DNA from: Knoellia locipacati
Lineage (GTDB): Bacteria > Actinomycetota > Actinomycetes > Actinomycetales > Dermatophilaceae
Direction: 5' to 3'
NCBI RefSeq assembly: GCF_007992835.1
Contig: NZ_BKBA01000008.1
Coordinates: forward strand, 434,001-498,000
Length of the DNA stretch: 64,000 nucleotides
Part shown: positions 43,527 to 54,108 of the stretch, piece by piece
Numbering within the stretch: position 1 is the stretch's first letter
Layout of the letters: the number at the start of each line of letters is the position of its first letter
Notes under the pieces: model-generated
The model's input: only the letters and a program-made list of their open reading frames with translations
Told to the model about the DNA's origin: nothing
Databases searched by the model: none
Program-made: the position numbers and the translations under genes

Positions 43527-44198
43527 TCAGGGCGAGACGGTGACCTCGGCGCCACGCAGGTGTGCGCGAAAACCGTTGGCCTGCACCGAGACCGACGTGA
43601 GGGCCATCCCCTGGGGGACGCCCTCGATCGTGTGCCGGATGGTGACGAGGCGTCGCACGATCGACGAGGCCGCAGAGTCGAGCCAGTCCGGACCGTCGAG
43701 GTCGATCGTCTGCGGCTCGATGACGAGCTGTCCGCCCTGGGCGCGGACGACACCGGTGGCCCGCACCTCGACGTTCTGGCCGAGGACGCTGACCTGCCGC
43801 CGCAGCCCGGCGAGACCGTCGGCGGCGGCGAAGAGCGTGACCCCGCCGCCGATCTGCGAGGCTGCCGTCGCGAACGGGAGCGAGGCGTCGATGTCGAGGC
43901 GGGAGGCGCGCAGCCCGTCGCCGGTGAGCGTCACGCCGGAGCCGATCGCGGTGACGTCCGTGAGACCGCCGTCACCGGTGACCACCTGGCTGCTCGTGAG
44001 CCGGACGTCACCGAGCCACGTCTCACCCTTGCCGAGGTCGGTCGGTGCCGTGGGCCGGGTCGTCGGTGCCGTCGTGGGCACGGCGACGTCGGCGCCGGAC
44101 CCCGGGCTGCCCACCGACCAGACGAGGGCGAGGGCGGCGACGAGGAGCGCCACGAGCATGGTGACCGCACCGAGGAGGAACTGCTTCACACAGCCCAT
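43527..44198 (-). CDS. LmeA-like (DUF2993) lipid-binding protein
   Basis: A 223-residue protein with one N-terminal membrane anchor or signal (MGCVKQFLLGAVTMLVALLV, then AALALVW), a threonine-proline linker and a DUF2993-type beta-rich domain. Mycobacterial LmeA binds phospholipids and helps lipomannan elongation. The family pattern is seen in LGDVRLTSSQVVTGDGGL and the repeated strand-turn elements. It is convergent with truA and divergent from the amylase gene. Confidence 0.78.
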   Translation of the reverse strand: MGCVKQFLLGAVTMLVALLVAALALVWSVGSPGSGADVAVPTTAPTTRPTAPTDLGKGETWLGDVRLTSSQVVTGDGGLTDVTAIGSGVTLTGDGLRASRLDIDASLPFATAASQIGGGVTLFAAADGLAGLRRQVSVLGQNVEVRATGVVRAQGGQLVIEPQTIDLDGPDWLDSAASSIVRRLVTIRHTIEGVPQGMALTSVSVQANGFRAHLRGAEVTVSP

Positions 44199-44286
44199 CC
44201 TGCCCTGCGCGGGCACCGTGACCGGGCGCGCCGTCCGCTCCCGGTCGCGGTGACGGCCCGCAGAGATGGTCCGGCTCCGGGCTTCA

Positions 44287-44301
44287 TGTAAAACGTTTAC
44301 G
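44287..44301 (+). promoter_or_regulatory. LacI-family-type operator before the amylase gene
   Basis: TGTAAAACGTTTACG is an imperfect palindrome with the central CG and TTTAC arm typical of LacI/GalR (MalR-like) sites. It stands out in an otherwise GC-rich gap. It lies between a weak -35 (CTTCAT) and a -10 (TAGCCT), so bound repressor would block the promoter. No LacI gene is in the window. Confidence 0.6.
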
Positions 44302-44375
44302 CAGATAGCCTCCAGCGCAGACCTTTCAGCCGCGAGCCGACGATGGCGCCGCGGGGAAGCCCCGGAGGAGCAACG

Positions 44376-47300
44376 ATGCCCAGTCCACGCCGCCGCCTGT
44401 ATGCCGTCGCAGCGGGTGCCGCTGTCGCCCTCGTCCCGGCGCTGGGGGCCTCGCTCCCCGCCTCGGCCGACACCACGACCGTCGCCCTCGTCGGGTCGCT
44501 GCAGTCCGAGATCGGCTGCCCCGAGGACTGGAAGCCCGAGTGCGCGGCCTCGGAGCTGACCCGGGTCGGGGACACGACGGCATACCGCAAGACGTTCACC
44601 GTGCCGGCCGGGACCTACGAGTACAAGGTCGCGCTCAACGACGGCTGGACCGAGAACTACGGCGCGGGTGGCGTCCTCGACGGCCCGAACATCCCGCTCG
44701 TCCTCGAGGGCCCGGCGAAGCTGGAGTTCACCTACGACCACGCGAGCCACGTGGTGAGCCTCGTGCCCAAGACGCTCGCGCGCAGCACCTCCCGCGACGA
44801 CGCACGGCTGGCCGCCGACTCGCTGCGCTCCCCGCTCACCCGTGAGCGGTTCTACTTCCTCATGGCCGACCGGTTCGCCAACGGCCGCACCGACAACGAC
44901 CGCGGTGGGCTCACCGGCGGGCCGCTCACCACCGGTTTCGACCCGACGCACAAGGGCTTCTACCACGGTGGCGACCTCAAGGGCGTCATGGACAAACTCG
45001 ACTACATCAAGGGCATGGGCACGACGGCGATCTGGCTCACGCCGAGCTTCAAGAACAAGCCGGTGCAGGGCAAGCCGGGGGAGGAGAGCGCGGGCTACCA
45101 CGGCTACTGGATCAACGACTTCACCCAGATCGACCCGCACCTCGGCACCAACGCGGAGATGAAGGCGCTCATCGCGGCCGCGCACAAGAAGGGGATGAAG
45201 GTCTTCTTCGACATCATCACCAACCACACGGCCGACGTCATCGACTACAAGGAGCAGCAGTACACCTACCGCTCCAAGAAGAACTACCCCTACAAGGACG
45301 CGTCCGGCGTCGCCTTCGACGACCGCGACTTCGTGAACAAGGCGTTCCCGGCGATGGACCCGTCGGTCTCCTTCCCCTACACGCCGTTCCTCCACGCGGG
45401 TGACGAGAAGGCGAAGACCCCGGCCTGGCTCAACGACCCGCTGATGTACCACAACCGCGGTGACTCGACCTTCGCCGGGGAGTCCTCGACCTACGGCGAC
45501 TTCATCGGGCTCGACGACCTGTTCACCGAGCGGCCCGAGGTCGTCGACGGCATGGGCGAGATCTACAAGAAGTGGGTCGACTTCGGCATCGACGGGTTCC
45601 GCATCGACACCGTGAAGCACGTCAACCTCGAGTTCTGGCAGAAGTTCGTGCCGGCGATCCTCGGCGAGGCCAAGGCGGTCAAGAACGACGACTTCTTCGC
45701 GTTCGGCGAGGTCTACGACGGCAATCCCGCGGTGATGTCCGAGTACACGACGCGCGGCAAGCTCCAGGCGACGCTCGACTTCGGGTTCCAGCAGCAGGGC
45801 GTCGACTTCGCCAAGGGCAAGCCCGCGAACGTCCTCGCCGACTTCTTCAGCAAGGACGACTGGTACACCGACCAGGACTCCAACGCCTACCAGCTGCCGA
45901 CGTTCCTCGGTAACCACGACATGGGCCGCGTCGCGATGTTCCTCAAGGAGGGCACCAAGAGCGAGGCCGAGCACCTGGCGCGGGTGAAGTTCGCCGAGTC
46001 ACTGATGTTCGCCACGCGTGGCAACCCCGTCACCTACTACGGCGACGAGCAGGGCTTCATCGGCACCGGTGGCGACCAGCTCGCCCGCGAGGACATGTTC
46101 GCGAGCAAGGTCGACGTCTACAACACCGAGGACGTCCTCGCCGGACCCGAGGGGTCTCGCGACCGCTACGCCACGACGCACCCGCTCTACGAGCACATCA
46201 AGGCCCTGTCCGCCGTGCGGGCGAAGCACCCCGCGCTCGCGGACGGTGCCCAGGTGCAGCGCTTCGCGGCCGAGGGTGCGGGCATCTTCGCCGTCTCGCG
46301 GATCGACGCCAAGCAGAAGGTCGAGTACGTCGTGGCCGCCAACAACGCCACCACCGCGTCGCGGGCGACCATCCCGACCTGGAGCAAGGGCAAGGGCGTG
46401 GTGTTCACGCCGGTGTCCGGGGCCAGGCGTGCGGTCAAGGCCGCGGCGGACGGCTCGATCACCGTCACGGTGCCGCCGCTCTCGGTGAGCATCTGGCGCG
46501 CCAACAAGCCCGTCGACACCACCGGTGCGGCGCCGAAGGTCACCGTCTCGACCGGCGAGGCCCACACCGTCGCCGACCGCGCCGAGGTGTCGGCGGACGT
46601 CTCGGCGAGCACGTTCGCGCAGACGACGTTCCTCTACCGTCCGGTGGGGACGACGAAGTGGCGCACCATCGGGACCGACGACAACGCTCCCTTCCGCGTG
46701 TTCCACGACGTCTCCGGTATGCCGTTGGGCTCGCTCCTCGAGTACCGCGCGGTCGTGCGCGACGCGGCCGGCCGGGTGGCCGCCAGCGGGTCATGGGCCT
46801 CGGTGGTGGCGCCGAAGACCGGCGGCTCCGTCGAGGGCGAGATCGGTGACTCGCCGGCGACCCAGCCCACGACCGTCGGGACGACGGGCACCCACAACTC
46901 CGAGATGGGCTGCAGCAAGGACTGGGACGAGCTCTGCGACGCGTCGCAGCTCGCGCTCGACCCGGCCGACAAGATCTGGAAGAAGGCGTTCACGCTTCCG
47001 GCGGGTCCCTACTCGTACAAGGCGACGCTCGACAAGTCGTGGACCGAGAACTACGGCGAGAAGGGTGTGCGCGACGGCGGCAACATCTCGTTCGAGACCG
47101 CCGACGGCCAGGTGACGTTCTTCTACGACCCGACGACGCACTGGGCGACCTCGGACGAGGAGACCGAGATCATCACGGCGCCGGGCACCTTCCAGTCCGA
47201 GCTGAACTGCCCGGCGGACAACCGGGCGGACTGCATGCGTCCGTGGCTGCAGGACAAGGACGGTGACGGCGTCTTCACCTGGGCCACGACGAAGATCCCT

Positions 47301-47483
47301 GCGGGCACCTACACGTTCGTCATCGCGCACGACCGGTCGATGTCCGAGACCTACGGCGACGGTGGCGCAGCGGGTGGCGCGCCGATCACCCTCACGGTGC
47401 CGAGCGACGGGGCGCGGACGAACTTCGTCTACGACTCGGCGACCCACCGCACCACGGCGACGAGCGCGGTCGCTGCTCCCTGA
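44376..47483 (+). CDS. Secreted GH13 alpha-amylase with three pullulanase-associated modules
   Basis: A 1035-residue secreted enzyme. The signal peptide ends near ASLPASA-DTTT. Module 1 (about 40-130) starts GSLQSEIGC; the GH13 barrel spans about 150-620 with D411 (GFRIDTVKHV), E445 (FGEVYDG) and D515 (LGNHDMGR). A beta-sandwich region follows, then two more copies of the first module (GTHNSEMGC and GTFQSELNC), each with WTENYG or SETYGDGG. Such modules bind or associate with starch. The ATG at 44376 has GGAGGAG. It likely releases maltose-type sugars for the GH65 pathway. Confidence 0.95.
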   Translation: MPSPRRRLYAVAAGAAVALVPALGASLPASADTTTVALVGSLQSEIGCPEDWKPECAASELTRVGDTTAYRKTFTVPAGTYEYKVALNDGWTENYGAGGVLDGPNIPLVLEGPAKLEFTYDHASHVVSLVPKTLARSTSRDDARLAADSLRSPLTRERFYFLMADRFANGRTDNDRGGLTGGPLTTGFDPTHKGFYHGGDLKGVMDKLDYIKGMGTTAIWLTPSFKNKPVQGKPGEESAGYHGYWINDFTQIDPHLGTNAEMKALIAAAHKKGMKVFFDIITNHTADVIDYKEQQYTYRSKKNYPYKDASGVAFDDRDFVNKAFPAMDPSVSFPYTPFLHAGDEKAKTPAWLNDPLMYHNRGDSTFAGESSTYGDFIGLDDLFTERPEVVDGMGEIYKKWVDFGIDGFRIDTVKHVNLEFWQKFVPAILGEAKAVKNDDFFAFGEVYDGNPAVMSEYTTRGKLQATLDFGFQQQGVDFAKGKPANVLADFFSKDDWYTDQDSNAYQLPTFLGNHDMGRVAMFLKEGTKSEAEHLARVKFAESLMFATRGNPVTYYGDEQGFIGTGGDQLAREDMFASKVDVYNTEDVLAGPEGSRDRYATTHPLYEHIKALSAVRAKHPALADGAQVQRFAAEGAGIFAVSRIDAKQKVEYVVAANNATTASRATIPTWSKGKGVVFTPVSGARRAVKAAADGSITVTVPPLSVSIWRANKPVDTTGAAPKVTVSTGEAHTVADRAEVSADVSASTFAQTTFLYRPVGTTKWRTIGTDDNAPFRVFHDVSGMPLGSLLEYRAVVRDAAGRVAASGSWASVVAPKTGGSVEGEIGDSPATQPTTVGTTGTHNSEMGCSKDWDELCDASQLALDPADKIWKKAFTLPAGPYSYKATLDKSWTENYGEKGVRDGGNISFETADGQVTFFYDPTTHWATSDEETEIITAPGTFQSELNCPADNRADCMRPWLQDKDGDGVFTWATTKIPAGTYTFVIAHDRSMSETYGDGGAAGGAPITLTVPSDGARTNFVYDSATHRTTATSAVAAP

Positions 47484-47499
47484 CACCCCACCCACCCGA

Positions 47500-47547
47500 C
47501 AGCGTCTGCGGGGATGGTCGCTCTAGCGACCATCCCCGCAGACGCTG
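47500..47547. terminator. Bidirectional terminator between amylase and MFS genes
   Basis: A perfect 23-bp palindrome (47500-47522 / 47525-47547) with a two-base centre lies exactly between two convergent genes, 17 bases after one stop and 9 before the other. It is the strongest hairpin in the window. Confidence 0.92.
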
Positions 47548-47555
47548 CGTCGGGG

Positions 47556-48830
47556 TCAGGCGACGGGCGCGGAGGCCGAGGCCTTGAGCGCGCGCTCGCG
47601 CCCCCGGGCGGGCAGGAAGCAGACGAAGCCCACGATGCTCACCACACCCGCCACGACCATGGCCGTCGAGATCGACGTGCGGGCGGCGAGCTGCCCCAGC
47701 AGGGGACCGGTGACCGCGCCGCCTGCCTGCATCACGAGGGAGCTCATCGACAGGACCGTGGCACGGTTCTTCGACGAGGCCTCCCGGTGCATGAGGCCCG
47801 TGTAGGCCGGGCTCGCCGCGCCGTGCATCGTGTAGGTGAAGAGGTAGGCGACGAGGAGCGCGGCCGGGCCGAGCACCAGACCCATGACCACGACGCCGAG
47901 CCCGTTGACGACCCGGCCGAGGATCGCGGCACGGACGAGGCCGAACCGGTCGGCGAGTCGGCCACCCAGCCAGGAGCCGAACGAGAACAGCGCCCAGCCG
48001 CCGGCAGCGGCGGGACCCATCCACACGCCCGCCCGGGTCTCGGAGCCCAGCAGCTCGGCCAGCCGCAGCGGCATGAGCGTCTCGTAGGCCATCATCCCCG
48101 TGACCCAGAACAGCTCGACGAGCACGAGGTTGCGCAGCACGGCGTTGGAGCGCAGGAGACCCAGGCCGTCACGGATGGCCGTCGGCGTCTCGCGCACCGA
48201 GGACGCCAGGCGGGTCCCGAGGCGCCCCTCGCTGCGGGGGGTCTCGTGGAGCAGCGCGAGGGTCGCCACGAGGTGGACGACGCACAGGGCCACGAAGACC
48301 TGGATCGGCAGCAGCAGCGCGCTGGACTGCGTGAACGGGTGCCACGCGACGAGGGCGCCGGACACGAGCGCCCCACCGCCCATGCCGACGCCGACGAGGA
48401 CGCCCTGGATGGACATGGCGCGGTGGACGTCGGCGCCCGGCTCGCGCTCGTGGACGGTGTCGACGTACCACGCCTCGAGCGGGCCCGAGTCGAGCGCGCG
48501 GTAGACCCCCATGAGCCCCGCGGCGAGGGCGAACGTCCAGAACGACTGCGCGAAGAGGTAGGCGAACCCCGCGACGATGTTGACCAGACCTGCGGCGATG
48601 AGCACTGGTTTGCGGCCGAGGACGTCGGCGAACCCGCTCGTCGGCAGCTCGAGCAGGAAGACCATGATCCCCTGCGCGGTCATGTAGAGGGTGATCTGCT
48701 CGACGGAGAGGCCGCGCTCGCGGGCGACGAGGGTGAAGATCCCGACGACGAAGCCCACCGGGAGCCAGCGGGTGGTCGACAGGAGATAGAAGACGCGGCG
48801 TGCCGCGGTGGGGGAGAGGTGCGTGGTCAT
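47556..48830 (-). CDS. Major facilitator superfamily transporter
   Basis: A 424-residue transporter with about twelve membrane helices. The motif [20 protein letters not shown] in the loop after helix 2 matches MFS motif A. It is probably a drug or metabolite exporter. Its ATG overlaps the stop of the winged-helix gene (ATGA), so regulator and transporter form a two-gene operon. That pairing is typical of an efflux pump under a ligand-sensing repressor. Confidence 0.88.
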   Translation of the reverse strand: MTTHLSPTAARRVFYLLSTTRWLPVGFVVGIFTLVARERGLSVEQITLYMTAQGIMVFLLELPTSGFADVLGRKPVLIAAGLVNIVAGFAYLFAQSFWTFALAAGLMGVYRALDSGPLEAWYVDTVHEREPGADVHRAMSIQGVLVGVGMGGGALVSGALVAWHPFTQSSALLLPIQVFVALCVVHLVATLALLHETPRSEGRLGTRLASSVRETPTAIRDGLGLLRSNAVLRNLVLVELFWVTGMMAYETLMPLRLAELLGSETRAGVWMGPAAAGGWALFSFGSWLGGRLADRFGLVRAAILGRVVNGLGVVVMGLVLGPAALLVAYLFTYTMHGAASPAYTGLMHREASSKNRATVLSMSSLVMQAGGAVTGPLLGQLAARTSISTAMVVAGVVSIVGFVCFLPARGRERALKASASAPVA

Positions 48831-49438
48831 GCGTCCTCACCTCGCGGGATGCGGTCGAGGTCGAGCGGGTAGGTGACGCTGTAGACGGCGAGCCGCCGGG
48901 CAGCGGGGTTGCCCTGCCCCACACGGCGGTAGCGCGCGATGACGTCGTCGATCTCGGCCTTCATCTCCTGGAGCTGGGTCGGGGTGGCGATGACGTAGGA
49001 GTCGTTCATCCCGGCGGCGTCGCGCCACGGAGCCGGCCACGCGGCCTCGACGTCGAGCCACTTCTCGAACTGCTCCGCGAAGTGCCGGGTGTAGTCGCGC
49101 ACGAGCCAGTTGAGCGCGGTCTCGGAGTCCTCGTCGCCCGCGAAGTCGCTCGGCTCGAACTGGTGGCTCTCGGTGGCGGCGCGCCAGAGCCGGCGCTTGC
49201 CCTCGCCCTCGCCGGTGTCGGCGACGAGGCCCACGGACTCGAGCTTGCGCAGGTGGTAGCTCGTCGCGCCCGAGTTCGTGCCGAGGGCGGTGGCGAGGTC
49301 GGTCGCGGTGGCCGGGCCGCCACGACGCAGCGCGGAGAGCAGGCGCGAACGCAGCGGGTGCGCGAGCACCTTGAGCGAGGCCGCGTCGAGCCGGATCCCG
49401 GTGAGGTGGTCCGCGGAGAGGGGGGTGTCAGGAGCCAT
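48827..49438 (-). CDS. Winged-helix (ArsR-like) transcriptional regulator
   Basis: A 203-residue regulator. The DNA-binding domain is at about 15-90 ([40 protein letters not shown]). The C-terminal half is helical and rich in tryptophan and aromatic residues, likely a ligand or dimer domain. The ATG at 49438 lies only six bases after a good -10, so the mRNA seems leaderless. A palindrome covers its -35, suggesting autoregulation together with the coupled MFS gene. Confidence 0.87.
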   Translation of the reverse strand: MAPDTPLSADHLTGIRLDAASLKVLAHPLRSRLLSALRRGGPATATDLATALGTNSGATSYHLRKLESVGLVADTGEGEGKRRLWRAATESHQFEPSDFAGDEDSETALNWLVRDYTRHFAEQFEKWLDVEAAWPAPWRDAAGMNDSYVIATPTQLQEMKAEIDDVIARYRRVGQGNPAARRLAVYSVTYPLDLDRIPRGEDA

Positions 49439-49444
49439 GCGTGC

Positions 49445-49474
49445 ACAATACCTCTGCACACTCTGTTTGCACAA
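49445..49474 (-). promoter_or_regulatory. Promoter of the regulator-MFS operon (leaderless)
   Basis: Read on the minus strand: -35 TTGTGC (49474-49469), 18-base spacer, -10 TATTGT (49450-49445), then GCACGC and the ATG at 49438. The transcript would begin at or within a base or two of the start codon. Confidence 0.65.
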
Positions 49475-49482
49475 CTATTGTG
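49470..49482. promoter_or_regulatory. Candidate operator CACAACTATTGTG
   Basis: An inverted repeat (CACAA-CTA-TTGTG) overlapping the -35 of the regulator gene. Related TTGTGCA-like half sites recur toward the start codon. It is a good candidate site for the adjacent winged-helix repressor. Confidence 0.55.
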
Positions 49483-49545
49483 TATGCCGTGTGCGCGAGT
49501 GCGTCCGCGCAGGTCAGGGGCGGTTTCTGGGTCCCTGGAGGCAGA

Positions 49546-49575
49546 TTTGGGTGCGGGGCGGGTTCTCCGTAAACT
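49546..49575 (+). promoter_or_regulatory. Putative rplM-rpsI promoter
   Basis: -35 TTTGGG (49546-49551, in GATTTGG), 18-base spacer, -10 TAAACT (49570-49575). This is the closest of the group to the consensus. The leader is about 136 bases and may be structured; a CGGCATAC copy is at 49643. Confidence 0.7.
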
Positions 49576-49717
49576 TGAGGACTGTTGTGCCGTGCGCCCT
49601 TCCCGGGGTGGCCCGAGAGGTGAGAACCCTGGCGGGAGCACACGGCATACCCCCTGCGGTTGCGTCCTCGACGAGGCCGACAGGTCCTCCCGTTCCATTC
49701 ACACGTTAGGCAACATC

Positions 49718-50161
49718 GTGCGTACCTTCACCCCGAAGCCGGGCGACATCACGCGGCAGTGGCACGTCATCGACGCCACCGACGTCGTGCTCGGTCGCCT
49801 CGCCAGCCAGGCTGCGACCCTCCTGCGCGGCAAGCACAAGGCGATCTTCGCCCCCCACGTCGACACCGGCGACTTCGTCATCATCATCAACGCCGAGAAG
49901 GTCGCCCTCACCGGCGCCAAGGCGGAGCAGAAGAAGGCCTACCGCCACTCCGGCTTCCCGGGTGGTCTGCGCAGCCGCAACTACGTCGAGATGCTCGACA
50001 AGTTCCCCGAGAAGGCCGTCGAGAAGGCCATCCGCGGCATGCTTCCCCGCACGTCCCTCGGCCGTCAGCAGCTGACGAAGCTCAAGGTCTACTCCGGCTC
50101 CGAGCACCCCCACGCTGCCCAGCAGCCCAAGCCCTTCGAGATCACCCAGGTGGCCCAGTAA
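49718..50161 (+). CDS. rplM: 50S ribosomal protein L13
   Basis: A 147-residue L13, normal length, beginning [20 protein letters not shown]. The conserved [20 protein letters not shown] and [20 protein letters not shown] blocks are present. The GTG at 49718 gives the family N-terminus; the long upstream frame is not coding. Coupled to rpsI by a one-base overlap. Confidence 0.97.
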   Translation: MRTFTPKPGDITRQWHVIDATDVVLGRLASQAATLLRGKHKAIFAPHVDTGDFVIIINAEKVALTGAKAEQKKAYRHSGFPGGLRSRNYVEMLDKFPEKAVEKAIRGMLPRTSLGRQQLTKLKVYSGSEHPHAAQQPKPFEITQVAQ

Positions 50162-50679
50162 TGACCGAGAACACCAGCATCGACCAGGTCGAGGAGCTCG
50201 GCACCGACGCCGACGACCAGGAGATCTCCGAGTACACCTCGGAGTCCTCCGGCGAGACCGCCGGCGAGCCGGCCCGTCGCCCGTCCGCGTCCGCCCCCGG
50301 CGCCGCGACCGGTCGTCGCAAGCAGGCCGTGGCCCGCGTGCGCATCGTCCCCGGCACCGGTGAGTGGAAGATCAACGGCCGCACCCTCGAGGCCTACTTC
50401 CCCAACAAGGTCCACCAGCAGATCGTCAACGAGCCGCTCAAGGTCCTCGAGCTCGACGGCGCCTACGACGTGCTCGTCCGCGTGCACGGTGGTGGGCCCT
50501 CCGGCCAGGCCGGCGCCGTCCGTCTCGGTGTCGCCCGCTCGCTCAACGGGGTCGACGAGGAGCTGAACCGTCCGACGCTCAAGAAGGCCGGCTTCCTCAC
50601 CCGTGACGCCCGCGTGCCCGAGCGCAAGAAGGCCGGTCTCAAGAAGGCCCGCAAGGCGCCCCAGTACAGCAAGCGCTGA
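50161..50679 (+). CDS. rpsI: 30S ribosomal protein S9
   Basis: A 172-residue S9. The first 48 or so residues are an acidic, disordered actinobacterial extension ([20 protein letters not shown]). The core begins [20 protein letters not shown] and ends with the universal RKAPQYSKR, whose last arginine contacts P-site tRNA. It ends at a terminator. Confidence 0.98.
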   Translation: MTENTSIDQVEELGTDADDQEISEYTSESSGETAGEPARRPSASAPGAATGRRKQAVARVRIVPGTGEWKINGRTLEAYFPNKVHQQIVNEPLKVLELDGAYDVLVRVHGGGPSGQAGAVRLGVARSLNGVDEELNRPTLKKAGFLTRDARVPERKKAGLKKARKAPQYSKR

Positions 50680-50708
50680 TCGCAGCCGCCCCTCACCGGG
50701 GCCCTGCA

Positions 50709-50744
50709 CCGAAGGCGGCATCCCTCACGGGGTGCCGCCTTCGG
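50709..50744 (+). terminator. Terminator after rpsI
   Basis: A 16-bp stem with a single T-G pair (50709-50724 / 50729-50744) and a 4-nt loop, 30 bases after the rpsI stop. It closes the rplM-rpsI operon. A -10-like TAGGTT at 50756-50761 just after may belong to glmM. Confidence 0.85.
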
Positions 50745-50832
50745 CGTCCGGGGGATAGGTTGTCTCGTCGGCCTCTTCCGGAGCGCCACGCACGTCGCAC
50801 ACTCGAAGCACCACGAAAGGCACGGCACACGT

Positions 50833-52179
50833 ATGTCACGACTGTTCGGGACCGACGGAGTCCGGGGGCTCGCCAACGTCGACATCACCGCCGACCTCGC
50901 ACTCCAGCTCGCCGTGTCGGCAGCCCACGTGCTCGGCCGCGAGGCACGTGAGACGGGGCGCAGGCCCAAGGCCGTCGTCGGGCGTGACCCGCGCGCCTCG
51001 GGCGAGTTCCTCGGGGCGGCCGTCGTGGCCGGTCTCGCCTCGGCGGGTGTCGACGTGCACAACGTCGGGGTCCTCCCGACACCGGCCGTCGCGTTCCTCA
51101 CCGCCGACATGGACGCCCACTTCGGCGTGATGCTCTCGGCGTCGCACAACGCCATGCCCGACAACGGCATCAAGTTCTTCGCGTCCGGCGGTCACAAGCT
51201 GCCCGACTCCGTCGAGGACCAGATCGAGGCCGGTCTCGGCCAGGAGTGGGAGCGTCCCACGGGTGCCCAGGTCGGCCGGGTGCACCAGAACCGCGCGGGC
51301 CAGGCCCGCTACGTCGCCCACCTCCTCGAGGCCCTGCCCAACCGGCTCGACGGGCTGACGGTCGTCATCGACGGCGCCCACGGCGCGGCCTCCTCGGTCT
51401 CGCCCGAGGTCTTCCGCCTCGCCGGTGCCGAGGTCGTCGAGATCGGCACCGAGCCCGACGGGCTCAACATCAACGACGGTTACGGGTCGACCCACCTGGG
51501 TCACCTCAAGGACGCGGTCGTCAAGCGCGGCGCCGACATCGGCATCGCCCACGACGGCGACGCGGACCGCTGCCTCGCCGTCGACGCCGACGGCAACGAG
51601 ATCGACGGCGACCAGATCATGGGCATCCTCGCCGTCGACATGAAGTCGCGTGGCGCGCTGCACGAGGACACCCTCGTCGCCACCGTGATGAGCAACCTCG
51701 GCCTGCTCCAGGCGATGGAGCGCGAGGGCATCCGGGTCAAGCAGACCGGCGTCGGCGACCGCTACGTCCTCGAGGAGATGCGCGCCAGCTCCCACTCCCT
51801 GGGTGGCGAGCAGTCCGGCCACGTCATCATGCTCGAGCACGGCACGACCGGCGACGGCGTCCTCACCGGGCTCATGCTCGCCGCACGCATGGCGGCGACC
51901 GGCAAGACGATCGCCGAGCTCGGCACCGTCATGAGCCGCCTCCCGCAGGAGCTCATCAACGTCAAGGGCGTCGACAAGGCCCGCGTCGAGACCGACGAGG
52001 GTGTGCAGGCTGCCGTCGCCGAGGAGACCGCGCGTCTCGACGGCTCCGGCCGGGTGCTGCTGCGGAAGTCCGGCACCGAGCCGGTCGTGCGAGTCATGGT
52101 CGAGGCGGCGACCGCCGACGAGGCCAAGGCCGTCGCCGACCGCCTCGTCAACGTCGTCAAGGAGCGCCTCACCCTCTGA
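50833..52179 (+). CDS. glmM: Phosphoglucosamine mutase
   Basis: A 448-residue enzyme that makes glucosamine-1-phosphate for cell-wall UDP-GlcNAc. It begins [20 protein letters not shown]. The phosphoserine loop is [15 protein letters not shown] with S104; the magnesium loop is DGDADR (D241, D243, D245); and the sugar loop is GEQSGHVI. It follows rplM-rpsI as in most actinobacteria, and ends at a convergent terminator. Confidence 0.98.
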   Translation: MSRLFGTDGVRGLANVDITADLALQLAVSAAHVLGREARETGRRPKAVVGRDPRASGEFLGAAVVAGLASAGVDVHNVGVLPTPAVAFLTADMDAHFGVMLSASHNAMPDNGIKFFASGGHKLPDSVEDQIEAGLGQEWERPTGAQVGRVHQNRAGQARYVAHLLEALPNRLDGLTVVIDGAHGAASSVSPEVFRLAGAEVVEIGTEPDGLNINDGYGSTHLGHLKDAVVKRGADIGIAHDGDADRCLAVDADGNEIDGDQIMGILAVDMKSRGALHEDTLVATVMSNLGLLQAMEREGIRVKQTGVGDRYVLEEMRASSHSLGGEQSGHVIMLEHGTTGDGVLTGLMLAARMAATGKTIAELGTVMSRLPQELINVKGVDKARVETDEGVQAAVAEETARLDGSGRVLLRKSGTEPVVRVMVEAATADEAKAVADRLVNVVKERLTL

Positions 52180-52213
52180 GGCGCCTCAGCCTTCGCGCAC
52201 GCGGAGGAAACCT

Positions 52214-52250
52214 TGAGGGTCCGGACGGAAATGTTCCGTCCGGACCCTCA
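52214..52250. terminator. Bidirectional terminator between glmM and ABC transporter genes
   Basis: A perfect 17-bp stem (52214-52230 / 52234-52250) with the loop ATG, 35 bases after glmM and 54 before the end of the convergent ATPase gene. Confidence 0.9.
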
Positions 52251-52303
52251 CGGTTCCCCCACGGGGAGCAAAAGTTGTGCCAGTGGCGGGCGTCGTGTGG
52301 GGG

Positions 52304-53191
<888 letters not shown>

Positions 53192-53193
53192 GC

Positions 53194-54015
53194 TCAGCGC
53201 TCCTTCTTCTGACGGGCTTCCATCCGGCGCACGATGATGGACAGCGGGAGGGTGATGATGAGGTAGCAGAAGCCGGCCACCACGAGGGGGGTGAGGTTGA
53301 CGTTGTCGCTGGACAGCTGGCGTCCGTACTTCGTCAGCTCGTAGCCCGTCGCCGACAGACCGAGGACATAGACGAGCGAGGAGTCCTTGACGAGGAGGAT
53401 CAGCTCGTTGGTCAGGGGCGGGGTGATGACCCTGAACGCCTGGGGGAGCACGATCTTGCGGGTGGCCGTCCCCGACGGCATCCCGAGTGAGCGGGCGGCT
53501 TCGACCTGCCCCGGCGGGACGGCCTGGATCCCCGCGCGGATGGTCTCGGCCATGTAGGCCGACGCCACGAGCCCGAGGGCGATCCAGACGGTGCCGTAGG
53601 GGTCGTAGGGGATGACGAGGCCCTCGAAGGCGAGCGGCAGGAGCCCGAACGCGATGAAGACGATGATCGCCGGCAGTCCTCGGAAGAACTCGATCCAGAC
53701 CGTGGCGATCCAGCGGTAGGGGGCGACGGAGGACAGGCGCATGAGCGCCAGCACGGTGCCGAGCACCAGCCCGATGACGAACGCGCCGGCGGTGTAGACG
53801 ACGGTGTTCTTCAACGCCGTGCCGACACCCTCGGTCAGGGTGTTCTTGATGAGGTCGGTGCGGAAGAAGGTCCTCTGGATCTGACCCCAGTCCGCGACCA
53901 GGGCGATGACGAGCACCACCACGGCGAGGAGTGCGTACTGCGCCCAGCGGATCCGCTGGGCACGCCGGCGCGGTGAGAGCTTCTTCTTCGGTGGCGCTTC
54001 AGTGGTGGTGCTCAT
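53194..54015 (-). CDS. Amino-acid ABC transporter permease
   Basis: A 273-residue membrane subunit of the His/Glu/Gln permease family. About five helices are expected. The inner-membrane EAA loop that docks the ATPase is [20 protein letters not shown]. Only one permease gene is present, so it probably works as a homodimer. The ATG at 54015 follows AGGAG. It lies between the binding-protein and ATPase genes. Confidence 0.93.
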   Translation of the reverse strand: MSTTTEAPPKKKLSPRRRAQRIRWAQYALLAVVVLVIALVADWGQIQRTFFRTDLIKNTLTEGVGTALKNTVVYTAGAFVIGLVLGTVLALMRLSSVAPYRWIATVWIEFFRGLPAIIVFIAFGLLPLAFEGLVIPYDPYGTVWIALGLVASAYMAETIRAGIQAVPPGQVEAARSLGMPSGTATRKIVLPQAFRVITPPLTNELILLVKDSSLVYVLGLSATGYELTKYGRQLSSDNVNLTPLVVAGFCYLIITLPLSIIVRRMEARQKKER

Positions 54016-54108
54016 GGGATCTCCTGCCGACCTGTAGGTCATGGGCCGCAACGCCGAGGGGCGGCGGCCGGTCGAAACCGTACCGCCGCCCCCGACGTAG
54101 CGGAAGGG

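Noticed and set aside
43527-45974. Long minus-strand frame through the amylase gene
   Set aside because: Only 43527-44198 is coding (LmeA-like); the rest is antisense to GH13.
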